Positions 17,557-28,400 of a DNA stretch of 64,000 nucleotides are shown here, piece by piece. Origin of the DNA: Bradyrhizobium xenonodulans (GTDB lineage Bacteria > Pseudomonadota > Alphaproteobacteria > Rhizobiales > Xanthobacteraceae); NCBI RefSeq assembly GCF_027594865.1, contig NZ_CP089391.1:7160501-7224500 (forward strand). The letters run 5' to 3'. Under the pieces are notes generated by a model, which was not told where the DNA came from, did no database searches, and saw nothing but the letters and a program-made list of their open reading frames with translations. The position numbers were made by a program, and so were the translations under genes. Each line of letters starts with the position of its first letter. Position 1 is the first letter of the stretch.

Positions 17557-17588
17557 GAGAGGCCGGGCCCACCGGCTTCTCATTTTTT
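17557..17588 (+). terminator. Rho-independent terminator of the HNH-DGQHR unit
   Basis: GAGAGGCCGG (17557-17566) pairs with CCGGCTTCTC (17572-17581) with one G-U, a loop of GCCCA, then A and six T residues. Confidence 0.9.
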
Positions 17589-17921
17589 GGTACAAGGCAG
17601 GCGCCTACGTCTGGACCATCGCACAGCAGGCCCGACGGCGCCGACCTGGTGTCCTCGCCCTCCGGATCAAGCGGAGGCCGAAGCTTCCAATGCTGTAGTA
17701 TTTGCCTGCATTTCTCGACATGGAATGCATTGTCCTTCGTACTTTATCGAGGGGACGCGAATTCAGCCAACGTTGGACGACCGGCGATCTGCTGCGAAGA
17801 CTGCGGATTAAATTCAGTTGCTCAGCCGGCAAGTGCGAGTTCACCTGTGATCCGCTGCTGGCGAGCGAGCCGCAGTTGGTATTAGCCCCCTTGAGGTCCG
17901 GTCCACCGACCTCCTCCAGGC
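17589..17921. other. Intergenic stretch before HAD pseudogene
   Basis: About 330 bases. I see no gene, RNA or repeat that I can support. Confidence 0.4.
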
Positions 17922-18672
17922 TCAGTTCGCGACGACCTCTGCAACGATTTCGTCGAAGCGAGCAATCTGCCGTGTGCTGCTTGCATCAATTCCCGTCACC
18001 CAATAAGGCTCAAAGTCCCGGGAAAATAGAATGCCAAAAAACCGGCCGCCATTGCCGACTGCACGTCGCGGTCAAACTGGTCCCCGACCATGAAGCATCG
18101 CTCACGCATCCAGCTTTTCGCTTCAAGTCGAGGTAGACCTCCACGCTCTTGCGTACCGAAATCACCTCAGTGATCAGGCTATCGAGCCCATGCTCTGCGA
18201 GGAGCGATGACATCGCTCGGGTCGCTCCTGCGTCACGATGGTTATAGGAACAAGAACTGCCGAAATGGCCTGTAGCCCCGCGCGCCTCCCCTCGCGAAGA
18301 GACGGTATTCGCTTCACCGAGTCTAGAAATTGTGCTTGCACCCGCGCGAATTCCCCAGCGATCTTGGCATCTGGACGGGTGACAAGTTCCACCACCTCCG
18401 CGATATCCTTCCCCGCAAGCACCAGGGCCAAGCCTTGCGCCAACAGACCCGGAGGATATCGCAAATGGTCCGGATGAACCGCAGCGATTCGTTGATCGAC
18501 GATACGCAGGAATGCAAGCCCTCGATCTTCGTCGTCTGGCGCGTCGTAGCCCGTGACTCCGTTCCATTTCTCGCAACATCTCCAATTGAGCAGTCGCAAA
18601 CACGGCGTCGGTATCCCAAAGCGTGTTATCGGCATCGGTAAAGAGATGAGCGCGGTTTGCCACAGGGCTCAC
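17922..18672 (-). pseudogene. HAD-family hydrolase, multiply frameshifted
   Basis: Pieces of a HAD phosphatase appear in order but in different frames. Motif I is FTDADNTLWDTDAVFA (from about 18640). A cap-domain stretch GVTGYDAPDDEDRGLAFLRI to VPITIVTQ (motif II) follows in a second frame, then LDSLITEVISVRKSVEVYLDLKRK back in the first, then FMVGDQFDRDVQSAMAAGF (motif IV) in a third, and finally EPYWVTGIDASSTRQIARF to a stop near 17922 in yet another. At least four frameshifts are needed to read one protein, so the gene is dead unless the assembly is poor here. Confidence 0.8.
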
Positions 18673-18778
18673 TTTTTTAGAGTTGGTGGGGCTGCCGGCT
18701 CGGCCGGAGACTCCGGCGGCAAACCAAAGTGACGTAGGCTTGGCTTAGCCCGCCTACCAGATAAGCTTTCAAGGACAT

Positions 18779-19888
18779 TCACAGACGCCTAAAAAGTAAA
18801 CGAAGCCATTCTATGAACTTTGCGACGCCCGATAGTGCGGCCGAGCGCTGTTCCACAACTCGTTTCTCGACAAAAGTCCAGGAGAGATACGCGGCTGCAC
18901 CTGAAGAGACGACGCCATAGGCGATGTTCGAAAGCCAGAAAGTCCCGCCTGGAAGCAATTGAAAGGCTGCCTGTTGGAACGGGAAGGCATAGATGTAGAT
19001 ACCGTATGAGTAATCGGCGCCGCGCACCAGAAGTATTCGCCTTGGATTCAGTAAACCCAGGTACGTTGTTGAGTAGGCGACGAAGGGCGCCTCGAGGTAA
19101 GATATCGCTCTGGAGTAGAAGAGCACTAAGGAAAGTGTGAAGCTCAGAACGAATAGCGGAAACGAGAACGGCAGCATGTTCCGGAGTAGATAGATTGCAA
19201 CTCCGAACATGAACGGGAGAACCATCTCTCCGTGGCTAACGCCGTAACTGGGGGAAGTGATTCCCTTCGCTGAAAAAGAGAGCATCGCCAGGATGGCTAC
19301 GCTCGTGAAAAGGATCGGCCTCTTGGGGAGCCCAGCTATTCCCAAAACTGCAATTGCTACATAGCATTCTAGTTCAAAGGGAATAGTCCAAATTGATCCG
19401 TTCACATAGTTCGGAGGAGATCGGTTCTCGAACACGCCGGGAAGGTAGATGTGCACCCAGCCTACTATACTGCCCATGTAGCGCCAGAATTCTGCATGGG
19501 AAAAATAGTCGGTTAGAGAGAGCGACGTTAAGAACGCGCCCAACAAGAGTGCGGAAATTAGCGTCGAAACGGAAAGGGGTGGAACAATTCGCAAAAACCT
19601 GAGGGTCAGAAATGCAGGGATTGTGTTGCGTTCCAGACTTCCCGCGACCAGGAATCCGCTCATGGCAAAGAAGCTTGGAACGACAAATTTCAACACCGGG
19701 TGCAACGGACCATCCCACATCCGCAAATGAATCTGCATCCCGTAGCATATTGATATGCTGTGGACCGCGATGACGATGATCGACAGAAAAAGCCGAAGAT
19801 AATCGAAACCGGATGGCCGATTCTCTGCTCGGGTCAATTGATCCGAGATCGTCTTGTCGCGCAAGGAAAACGGTGACCATCTATTCAT
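18779..19888 (-). CDS. Acyltransferase family 3 membrane protein (OafA/YrhL-like)
   Basis: A 369-residue integral membrane protein with about ten hydrophobic segments. The N-terminal part has FDYLRLFLSIIVIAVHS, where the His fits the acyltransferase-3 motif, and later KFVVPSFFAMSGFLVAGSL and LRFLRIVPPLSVSTL. Such proteins O-acetylate surface polysaccharides or other envelope glycans. The gene stands alone on its strand with decayed sequence on both sides, so no pathway partner can be named. The base composition is slightly less GC-rich than its neighbours, consistent with transfer. Confidence 0.85.
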   Translation of the reverse strand: MNRWSPFSLRDKTISDQLTRAENRPSGFDYLRLFLSIIVIAVHSISICYGMQIHLRMWDGPLHPVLKFVVPSFFAMSGFLVAGSLERNTIPAFLTLRFLRIVPPLSVSTLISALLLGAFLTSLSLTDYFSHAEFWRYMGSIVGWVHIYLPGVFENRSPPNYVNGSIWTIPFELECYVAIAVLGIAGLPKRPILFTSVAILAMLSFSAKGITSPSYGVSHGEMVLPFMFGVAIYLLRNMLPFSFPLFVLSFTLSLVLFYSRAISYLEAPFVAYSTTYLGLLNPRRILLVRGADYSYGIYIYAFPFQQAAFQLLPGGTFWLSNIAYGVVSSGAAAYLSWTFVEKRVVEQRSAALSGVAKFIEWLRLLFRRL

Positions 19889-21597
19889 AACTTTCCGATC
19901 CCCGTCGTACTTCTAACCTTGTTCGTCTTTGTGAAGTGGCGCATATGCCATGGCGAATGGACATCGGAAAGCCGGCGCGACGCGCGAATTCCGCGTCGCG
20001 ACGAAACGGATTTCGCCCCGGTAGACAATAGATCAGTGCCTGGTGGGTCAGATCGACATATCGACTAACCTGTCCGGCGCGCGTGGTGGGTACTTCGTTC
20101 GGCTCGGGCAATCCCTCTGATGGTCCGCCAAGCACACCCTCGGCTCACGCAAAGGTCGAGGAACCGGTGCTGACATTCTTATCAACTCGCCATTCTCTTT
20201 CTCTTTGCCCTTGTCGTACACACCGCGCTCGCGCATCCTGGTCACGCTGATCGCGACAGGCACCAGCTTATGAAATGTGATGTCGCGTTTGCCATCAAGA
20301 AGGATAACGCCGTTGAGTTCGATGACTGCGGGTCTACATTTAACAACACTCGACCTCAGTCAGTGTTGATACTCTCAGAAGCAACGGTCATGCCAACGCC
20401 GTTTAAGCGAATTTGATACGTATTTCGAGGGCCGCAAACGGCGGCGGGTGTCTTGAAGCCGACAGCCGTCGCAGCGCTGTCAGGAACCCGACAATGATCA
20501 TGGGCCTCCTCCGAATTGATGAACACCTCCTCGCTCAACTGTCCATCAATTCATTGGAGTTGGTTCAGTGGTCACACCACACCAAGCGACGGCGTAATGC
20601 GGCATGAGGGAATATCCCACCCAAAAGTTGCGCACGGAGTTCAAACTGGTCGGCTTCGTCTCGGTGATACCATCGTCGCAGATTGCGAAAGCTGTTTCAG
20701 GAAAGCCGGAAACGGGAAGGCTGTACGTTCAGTTTGTGTGGCGGGCGGAGGAAGCCTCTTCAAACGGCGCCTCCTCTGGGCCTGACAGTGATCAAACCGG
20801 GTATTTCAGCAGGAAGAAACGGTCCCTAGCTTCAAGTACGCTTTTGAACATGGCGAGGGAATGGATCGATTGATCATGAGCCCAAAACACTCGATAACAT
20901 CAAGAGCCTTCAGAGGAAGCTTCATAAGACGAAGGCGGAGCCGCCTTCCGCCTTTATGTGCTGCACGACAAACTCTGCCGTGAGGATATCTTGGGCCTGC
21001 CCAAGAACTAGCTCGCGCCAACGCAGGTACCCGAGCGTGGATGGAGCAACTTTCGAGCAGATCGAAGCGTCAGGACTCGAACCATAGTTGAACGCGCCTC
21101 CCCTCGACTCTACCCAAGCGGACAAGACGGATGCCGTAGGTGCAGAAGCAATTTGTGAGGCTGTTAGCCCACGACAGCGCAGTTCAGCTGCCATTATTGT
21201 GCGAACGCGAGAGGTGCTGGAGAGGCGGCGCAGCCAGCGTTCATATGGCCGAATAGGAACCTGTGGCTAGCGCCGGCATGGCAATCATCGCCAAGCTCCC
21301 AGCAGTTCATCGGGACGAGAGAGACAATATAATTTCCATGTGCCGCCCGCTTTGCTTCGTCCAATTCGCCAAACAGATTGAGCTGCGCACAAGCGGCTTA
21401 GAACCAGCCGATGTGCAAAAGGGGCGGATCGCATTCGCACGCACCGCAAGTCGTTGATGGGTAGATGCCGCTGACGTCTGGAACACGCCAAACTGTTTGA
21501 ACCGCGCGACGTGACTCATAAAGAGCCTTCCGGCTGCCGCGCGCGACGCTGGCCCAAATCCTGCTTTGTCTTCGGTGAGACAAACCAGGAGGACGCT
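19889..21597. other. Decayed 1.7-kb intergenic region
   Basis: No intact gene. A minus-strand frame from a TTG at 20538 starts SEEVFIN, faintly like a BKACE start, and the plus strand there has GATGAACACCTC as at 12.98 and 14.74 kb. The rest diverges. Short frames around 20.1, 20.6 and 21.1 kb have no recognisable features. I read the region as old gene debris. Confidence 0.4.
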
Positions 21598-22407
21598 ATG
21601 CCACGCGACAACCTTCTTCTCATTGTCTTCGACAACGTGAGAATGCGCGTGTCCTTTTACCGCGACCTCCACTGCGCACGCTGCCATATTCCCGAAGTAT
21701 ATCGAGATCAATTCAAGAGGCTCATGGGGCTATCGCAATTTTCTCTAGAGGAGATGACGGCTCTTACCTGCAGGTCTTGCCTGAGAAACGTCCCAGTGAC
21801 CGGTGATGACCAGCCCTTCAACATCGTATTTCTACGTGTAGTCGCAATAGCACATGCCAACAAGCAAGGCCTTCAGGTCCAAAACCCAGGCGGGCTCGGT
21901 CCGCTGCCGATTGCGGATGTCACCTCGATCTTCGACGATCGCGAGAGGCTCACATTCCTACTCAGCTTTGATCGTGCAGAGGGGGAGACTCTGGACCGCT
22001 TCCGCGGCGGGCCGAGCGTTTGGGCCTTGGTACTCCGCCGGAAGGCGGGGGCAGTCAACGGCCTGGCGTCGGTGCAGGCCAGGATGACGGTCAATCGGCG
22101 CAACCTCAGTGAGGCTCCGGATGCCTATCTGGGGCTCTCATCAATTGGCATCGACCCCTTCGGCATCAAGCCGATGTTTGCCACCAGGCGTCACACTCAA
22201 CAAGCCGGATACGCTTTTGTCGCACTACCTTCATTGCAGTCAGCTCTGCCGCGCCCCCGATCTTCCTGCAGCAGCCGCCTGCCAGACCGACGTGCGTTTG
22301 CTGGGCAAGGTACAAGCTGCGAATCAGCGGGTCTTTGGCAAGTCCTTCCCAACAGCATCACATGTAATGCACAGCAGCCTCACGTTTCTTTGGCAGATGC
22401 AGCCTGA
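21598..22407 (+). CDS. Hypothetical protein upstream of amine oxidase
   Basis: About 269 residues from an ATG preceded by a strong AGGAGG six bases away. I do not recognise the family. Residues 25-35 contain HCARCH and residues 58-63 TCRSC, so a Cys pair of zinc-ribbon spacing is possible. The first pair also spells CxxCH, but there is no signal peptide, so heme attachment is unlikely. The last 70 residues look low in quality, and another frame is open in parallel (22109-22543), so a late frameshift is possible. It ends 17 bases before the amine oxidase gene and may share its operon. Confidence 0.45.
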   Translation: MPRDNLLLIVFDNVRMRVSFYRDLHCARCHIPEVYRDQFKRLMGLSQFSLEEMTALTCRSCLRNVPVTGDDQPFNIVFLRVVAIAHANKQGLQVQNPGGLGPLPIADVTSIFDDRERLTFLLSFDRAEGETLDRFRGGPSVWALVLRRKAGAVNGLASVQARMTVNRRNLSEAPDAYLGLSSIGIDPFGIKPMFATRRHTQQAGYAFVALPSLQSALPRPRSSCSSRLPDRRAFAGQGTSCESAGLWQVLPNSITCNAQQPHVSLADAA

Positions 22408-22424
22408 GCGGTTTCGGGGATCAA

Positions 22425-24026
22425 ATGCCAATGCAGTACGAACCCCTCACAGTGCGGCGCCGCGATCTGCTCTCACTGATCGGTACCGTGGCCGGCAGCG
22501 CCGCGATGTACCACACGATGACGGCGCTCGGCTTTGCCTCTGAATCTCGTTACACGGGGCCGATCCGGCTGGATGGTGATGCCAAAGGCGCTTTCGTGCT
22601 CATTCTTGGTGCGGGCCTCGCCGGCATGACGGCGGCGCTGGAGTTACGCAAGGCCGGCTACAAGGTGCTGGTGCTGGAGTTCAATGACCGCCCCGGAGGG
22701 CGAAACTGGACACTGCGCGGTGGCGATATTTTTGTTGAACTCGGCGGCTTCAAGCAGACCTGCGCCTTCGAGGACGGACTTCATCTCGATCCGGGGCCGT
22801 GGCGGATTCCCTATCATCATCGCGCGCTGTTGGATTATTGCAAACGGCTTGGCGTTGCGCTCGAGCCCTTCATTCAGGTCAATCACAACGCGTATCTACA
22901 CGCTTCGCGCGCTTTCGGAGGCACGCCGCAGCGGATCCGTGCGGTAAAGGCCGACTTCCAAGGCCAGATTTCGGAACTGCTTGCGAAAGTCGCAAACCAG
23001 GGCGAATTGGATCAGGGCCTCTCCAGGGAGGACAAGGAAATACTGCTGCTTGCACTGAAATCCTGGGGCGCGCTTGATCACAACTACAAATACAAAGAGG
23101 GCCTGATTGCCTCCGGATATCGCGGCTATGCCAAGCCGCCCGGCGGTGGGCTATCCGCGGCTCCTCTGCCGAGCGAGCCGCTAGCGCTCTCGGATATCCT
23201 GAAGTCGCAATTGTGGCGCTACTTTTGGAATTTCGCCAGGTACGAATTGCAGACCACGATGTTCCAGCCGGTCGGCGGCATGGATATGATCGGCAAGGCC
23301 TTCGGGCGCGAACTCGGCGGGCTCATCCGCTATAACTCAAAGGTCACCGAAATTTGGCAGAATGATAGCGGCGTTACCGTGACCTATGTGGACGCCAAAG
23401 ATCCCGGGCAGTCGCAAAAGGTCACTGCCGATTGGTGCCTGTGCACCATCCCTTTATCGATCCTGAGCCAGTTGCCGATCAATGTCGGCGCCGCAATGAA
23501 GGCGGCGATAGATGGCGTGCCTTATACGGCGTCGGTGAAAGTCGGGCTGCAGTTCAAACGCCGCTTCTGGGAGGAGGACGACGCAATCTATGGCGGCATC
23601 AGCTTCACGGATCTGCCGATCAGCGAGATCGGCTATCCCAATACCGACTACAACAAGAGCGGACGCGGCATCCTGCTGGGCGCTTATCTGTTCGAGGGCC
23701 CCAATTCCTTCGAGTTCACCGCAATGCCGCCGGATGAGCGCGTGGCGCGCGCGGTAGAGTTTGGCGCAGCCATCCATCCTCAGTACAGGACGGAGTTTGA
23801 GAACGGCATCGCGGTCGCTTGGCACCGGGTACCGTTCGCGCTTGGCTGTAGCGGCCACTGGGCTGACGAGGCTCGTAAGCTGCACTATCGCAATCTATGT
23901 GGGATCGACGGGCGCATTTTGCTCGCCGGCGAGCATGCGTCGGCACTGCCGGCCTGGCAGGAGGGCGCAATCCTCTCTTCACTGGATGCCATCGCGCGGC
24001 TGCATGAGCGGGTGATCAAGACATGA
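22425..24026 (+). CDS. Tat-exported flavin monoamine oxidase family protein
   Basis: A 533-residue FAD enzyme. The N-terminus carries a twin-arginine motif (VRRRDLLSLIG), so it is probably exported folded. The dinucleotide-binding motif is at 60-67 (ILGAGLAGMTAAL), ending in VLVLEFNDRPGGRNW. The C-terminal FAD segment is RILLAGEHASALPAWQEGAILSSLDA, as in monoamine and L-amino-acid oxidases. Its stop overlaps the start of a cytochrome c gene (ATGA). The nicotine oxidoreductase NicA2 of Pseudomonas is a flavin amine oxidase that passes electrons to a neighbouring cytochrome c. By analogy this enzyme may be an amine dehydrogenase rather than an oxygen-using oxidase. The substrate is unknown. Confidence 0.85.
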   Translation: MPMQYEPLTVRRRDLLSLIGTVAGSAAMYHTMTALGFASESRYTGPIRLDGDAKGAFVLILGAGLAGMTAALELRKAGYKVLVLEFNDRPGGRNWTLRGGDIFVELGGFKQTCAFEDGLHLDPGPWRIPYHHRALLDYCKRLGVALEPFIQVNHNAYLHASRAFGGTPQRIRAVKADFQGQISELLAKVANQGELDQGLSREDKEILLLALKSWGALDHNYKYKEGLIASGYRGYAKPPGGGLSAAPLPSEPLALSDILKSQLWRYFWNFARYELQTTMFQPVGGMDMIGKAFGRELGGLIRYNSKVTEIWQNDSGVTVTYVDAKDPGQSQKVTADWCLCTIPLSILSQLPINVGAAMKAAIDGVPYTASVKVGLQFKRRFWEEDDAIYGGISFTDLPISEIGYPNTDYNKSGRGILLGAYLFEGPNSFEFTAMPPDERVARAVEFGAAIHPQYRTEFENGIAVAWHRVPFALGCSGHWADEARKLHYRNLCGIDGRILLAGEHASALPAWQEGAILSSLDAIARLHERVIKT

Positions 24027-24460
24027 GGCGAAGATGGATCGGCGGTATCAAGTACGTCACCTTCGCAGCTATAGCGACGCTGTTGTTGCGGTCGTCGTAT
24101 CCCGTGCTCGGGCAGAACAATCCGAAGGCGCTAAAGAGCCGCCATTTTTCCTCCAACTTTCGCTTTGTCGAGACGAGTGGCGACCTCCTGTATATCAATG
24201 TATGCCGCGGTTGCCACATGGACGATGCGATGGGGACACGCGCCGTACCCAGCTATCCATCGTTAGTCGCCAATCGCAATCTCGAAGCGAGTTCTTATGT
24301 GATCGATGTCGTCCTCAACGGCCGCCGCGGCATGCCCTCCTTCGGCGACATGATGAGCGACGACCAGATCGCTGCAGTCGTGAACTACCTGCGCACGCAT
24401 TTCGGAAACAGCTACCCAGATGCAGTCATGGCGAGTGACGTGCAAGCGGCGCGAAGGTGA
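24023..24460 (+). CDS. Periplasmic class I cytochrome c, partner of the flavin enzyme
   Basis: A 145-residue protein with a Sec signal (hydrophobic residues 11-22, end near VLGQ). The heme site CRGCH is at 61-65, and a likely axial Met is at 104 in GRRGMPSFGDMMSDDQIAAVVNYLR, the usual ending of small cytochromes c. It is translationally coupled to the flavin amine oxidase upstream (4-base overlap). This makes it the probable electron acceptor, feeding the respiratory chain from the periplasm. Confidence 0.9.
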   Translation: MRRRWIGGIKYVTFAAIATLLLRSSYPVLGQNNPKALKSRHFSSNFRFVETSGDLLYINVCRGCHMDDAMGTRAVPSYPSLVANRNLEASSYVIDVVLNGRRGMPSFGDMMSDDQIAAVVNYLRTHFGNSYPDAVMASDVQAARR

Positions 24461-25495
24461 AGGTGCAAGATAACGATAACCAAAACGAGGTTCTCCCTGC
24501 CCCACTTTGGGCGGGTTGTCGGAAGGCTGCCAACTGGCGTTCTTCGGGAAGTGGTTGACCAGTTATCCGAGCGGATTGTGGATGGCATCGTTTGTTGCAT
24601 ACTGTTCATGCCGCTCATAGAGGCCTCCTTCGGAAACTTCGACAAGATCCAACGTGCCACTTTCGCGTACAACCGTACAACCCAACTCGGGGAAAGCCGT
24701 TCAGGATCGTCCGGCGACCTCGGCAGTTACGATTTGAGCTTGGACTTCGAGCATCTTTACCGCGGGGTGGCGGCCCAACTTTGCGGCGGCTAGTGACCTG
24801 GCCTGCTTCCGGAATCTTAAGCCAGTCTGAGTGAAAAGCTTTCCGACTATGATCGCCGTGGAAAGTGATGTTAGACGATGAAAAAGCCGAAACTCACAAA
24901 TCTGCAGGTCGCCTTCGCCTTGCCGACGGAGATGTTATGCCGGCTCGAGCAGAAGAACAGCAAGCTGAGAAAGCTGGGAGGAATTCGCTCGACAAGGAGT
25001 GCCGCAGGACGTGATCGGCCAAAATGTACGGGCCTCCATTCCCACCAGTGCTCGAAACGCTCTTTCCAAGACGGCAGCAGCGTCTTTGTCAAAAAATTTC
25101 CGCACGCTGAACGATTTCCGGCAGAGCCATATGCGGAAAAGGTACTTTCTCATATCTAATTCCGAAGACTGCGCTCGCGGTTTGTTCCGGCATGAACAGG
25201 CCCTCTCCCAGCCTCAGGAGAGATAGGGCGGACTATCCCAGTAGTTATCAGCCCTGGCCGAAGCGCAAGCTGGTCGACGACGACCGCCGCGAGCTGCACG
25301 GTCGAGAGAGACCAACCTCTTCGGATGCGTTCGCTACCGGAACGGTGATCACGACACATGCTGCGAAGACCCCATCAATCGTTGCAGTCGTGGGAAACTC
25401 GTTGCAAGGAACGCAACGCCGTCAGCCTACCGCAGCACGGTGATTTCAGGTGGCTCCAAACCGACTTACCGCATCGAATGATCAATTCCGCAACC
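24461..25495. other. Intergenic region containing an IS3 remnant
   Basis: About 1 kb without an intact gene. Apart from the transposase remnant listed separately (24794-24990) I see no supportable feature. No terminator is obvious after the cytochrome gene. Confidence 0.4.
24794..24990 (+). mobile_element. IS3-family (IS407-type) remnant
   Basis: TGACCTGG at 24794 resembles the end of IS407-group elements. From an ATG at 24878 the frame reads MKKPKLTNLQVAFALP, then CRLEQKNSKLRKLG. These match the opening and the leucine-zipper part of IS3 OrfA, with the middle helix-turn-helix deleted. OrfB is absent. Confidence 0.5.
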
Positions 25496-28400
25496 CTAGC
25501 CCGTGCAGCGCAGCCGCGGTGTCACCGTACAGCAGCAGCAGGCCCTGCTGCTTTCAACGAATTCCTTTCCGTGCCACCAGAATCGAGCGTGGTTCACGGT
25601 GCTCCGAACTGGTGGCAACATCTTGTTCCTTCCGTGCTGATGAACTTGCGTTGCGACGAAGGGAGCCAGCAGATCCTTGACGCTCCAAACCTGGCCGTTC
25701 TTGACCACAAGGTCGACATTTGCGGCATCCTCGATACGCAGCAGCGGGTTTCCCTCGACGAGAACGACGTCGGCAAGCGCCCCCTCGGTAATCGTCCCTA
25801 ACGGGGCGCCGAGAAATTCGCCGGGATACCGCGTTGCCGTCAACAGCGCTTCATATGGAGTCACACCATAGCGAACCATCGCCCGCAGATTGAGATGTAA
25901 GCTGATGGCTGGGAAATCTATCGGTGCGTCTGTGCCAGTGATGATGCGGCCCCCAACGCGCAACAACTCTTTGACTTGCGCGACATTACGTTCGAGTTCG
26001 GCCAGCGTGACCAACCGATTCGGCCCAGCCATCAGTCTGGCGCGTTCTTCGAGTCGTGCATACTCCCACGCGGGATAGAATGTTTTTATCCGGATGTCGT
26101 CCATCCACGAACGATCCTCGCCCAGCAATGCATTAGCGGTGAAGATGGTGGGCGTACACGTGATGCCGCTTTGGACGAACACCTCGAGGACATCCTGATA
26201 GGCGGCGCCGAGTCGACTCATGGTTCGCGAGTAACCGAGCCGATTGGTGCCGCCGAGATGCTCCATCGCGTCCACCCCGAACGCCACGGCCGGATATTGA
26301 TAATGTGACGTGACGTGGAGACCGCGGGCATGCGCCCAAGCAATGACATCGCGTTGCGTCTCGGGCGCCAGTCGGACATAGGTCTTGACGAGGTCGTACG
26401 ACAGGGCTTCCGCGCGTTGCAACTCGAGCGCCAACTGTCCTTGCTCGGTGACGGGACGCATGAAATTATAGAATATCCTAGCCCCGTCGATGGCTTCCCC
26501 TGTCGCGAAATGACGGGGGCCCACCCGTGCCCCGGACTCGATGGATTCCCTGTCCTCCACCATGTGATATGCGGGTGAGCCGACCGAGCGGGTCGTCGTG
26601 ATCCCCAGCGAGAGCCACAATCGGCCTTGCCGGTCGCCATATGAATATCCCTGCATTTGGCGATGGGTGTGCATGTCCATCAATCCCGGCATGGCTGTCG
26701 ACTGAGGAGCATCGACGATTTTGGCGTCGCCATAAGCATTGCCGTCTTGGGACACGATACCGGCGATCTTATTGGAGTCGATGAGAATATCGACATTCTC
26801 GCGAAGGTCCGGACTGCGGCCATCCCATAAGCGCCCAACGCGGAGCACAGTTCGGCCCGTGGGTTTGGCCATTGCCCAATGCAACGAAAGCGGCACGTTT
26901 TGCGACTCTCCCCCGTCGGCCGCAAGCAACCGCAAACTTCCATTACAAAGATAAAGCAACGTTTTGGAGTCACCGCTCCAACTCGGCGCGTCCGTAACCT
27001 CCGCATTGATCACACGTGCCGGGCCGGTCAGCCTGCATCGGTCATCGACCGGAGCGACCCATAGCAGACTGGCCAGCACGAAAGCGATCTTCGTCCCGTC
27101 AGGTGACCACACAGGGCCGTCGTCGCCGCGTGTGCTGAGCGATCGATCGGGAAGAGGAGATTGATATTCGACGTTGCCGGTCGTCCGATCGACGGTAAGG
27201 ATTTCACTCAGCCCCTCGCGATAGCTAGCCGAGTAAGGTTTGAATGCTGCCAGGGCTATCGTCCGTCCATCAGGCCCCCAACTCGGCCTGCCTGGTTCCC
27301 ATAAAGGACCATAGACTTTCTGAACAGTACCACTCTCGATCTCAATCGTGTAAAGACTGCCGGACTGATCCAAAAAAGCGATCATTCTGCCGTCCTGCGA
27401 CCATGAACCGGAGAGCGCAGCATCGGACAAGTGCGTGAGTTGGCGATCCTCGCCCGTGCGCAGGTCGCGCAACCAGATATCTAGCTTACCGCCGCGGTCA
27501 CTTGAGTAAGATAGCCAGTGCCCGTCAGGCGACCATGCCGGGTCCGATTTATAAAACCCGTCGCGGCAGACCCGGCGCGGCAGCTCTCCGATGGTCATCG
27601 TCCAGATATCGTTGAGAGCGCGGAAAGCGATATTGCAGCCATCGGGCGACAAGGCCGGGCTGCCGATACCGAGGACCGGACGTGGCACGACCGAATTGAA
27701 ATCTCGGCGCACTTTCTTGTACTTCGGCTTGATGATTGGAAGTCGCGCAGAGAATTCAACAATGGAGGACTGCGTCGTTTCCAGGCCGCGCCGCTGGATC
27801 TTACCGCCCGATGTGTATACGAACTCGCCGGTCGGCAACCAAGATGCCCGAAACGGAAAGATGTCTTCGCCTTGCACGATAATGCCGCGGGGCCCATGCA
27901 ACTGTGCCGCCCCGTTGTTCAGGATGACGTAAGTGAGATCCCCGTCGGGAGACCAAGACGGCCCGTGAATCTCCTTCTCATTAGCGATGTTTCTTGAGTT
28001 GTGAACAGAAGCGACGGTGGTCCGGTTACCCAACTCGTCCACCACATCGAGCGACGACCTGTTGGTCACGAACGCAATCTTTCGTCCGTCTGGCGACCAG
28101 GCCGGCTGGGTCTCGTCGGCCGTGGTATCTACCAACGATTCCACGGCGCCCGTGTTCCGGTCAAAAGCGTAGATGCCGTAACCCATGCCGCGGTCCGACG
28201 AGAATGCGATGCGTCGACCATCTGGAGAGTAGCTTGGTTCGCGATGATCGTGAGGACCGCGCGTCAGTTGCATCAACCCGGTGCCATCAGCAGAGATTGT
28301 CCAAAGATGAAAATTTCCGTCCCGATAGCATTGGAAAACGATCTCCTTCCCGTCTGGACACCAGTGCGGTTGCGCGACGTCGCCGAATTCGTCAGTCAGC

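Noticed and set aside
19485..19494. CAGAATTCTG palindrome like the operator motif
   Set aside because: It lies inside the acyltransferase coding region, is shorter than the others and is likely chance. A similar hit near 51470 inside dpdF was set aside for the same reason.
20356..20538. Third BKACE start (SEEVFIN) on the minus strand
   Set aside because: Only about seven residues match and there is no palindrome or promoter block as in the other two copies, so it is mentioned only in the intergenic description.
21670..21700. Heme c site CARCH in the hypothetical protein
   Set aside because: No signal peptide or membrane segment precedes it, so cytochrome maturation in the periplasm is not possible for this start. 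A Cys-pair metal site is more likely.
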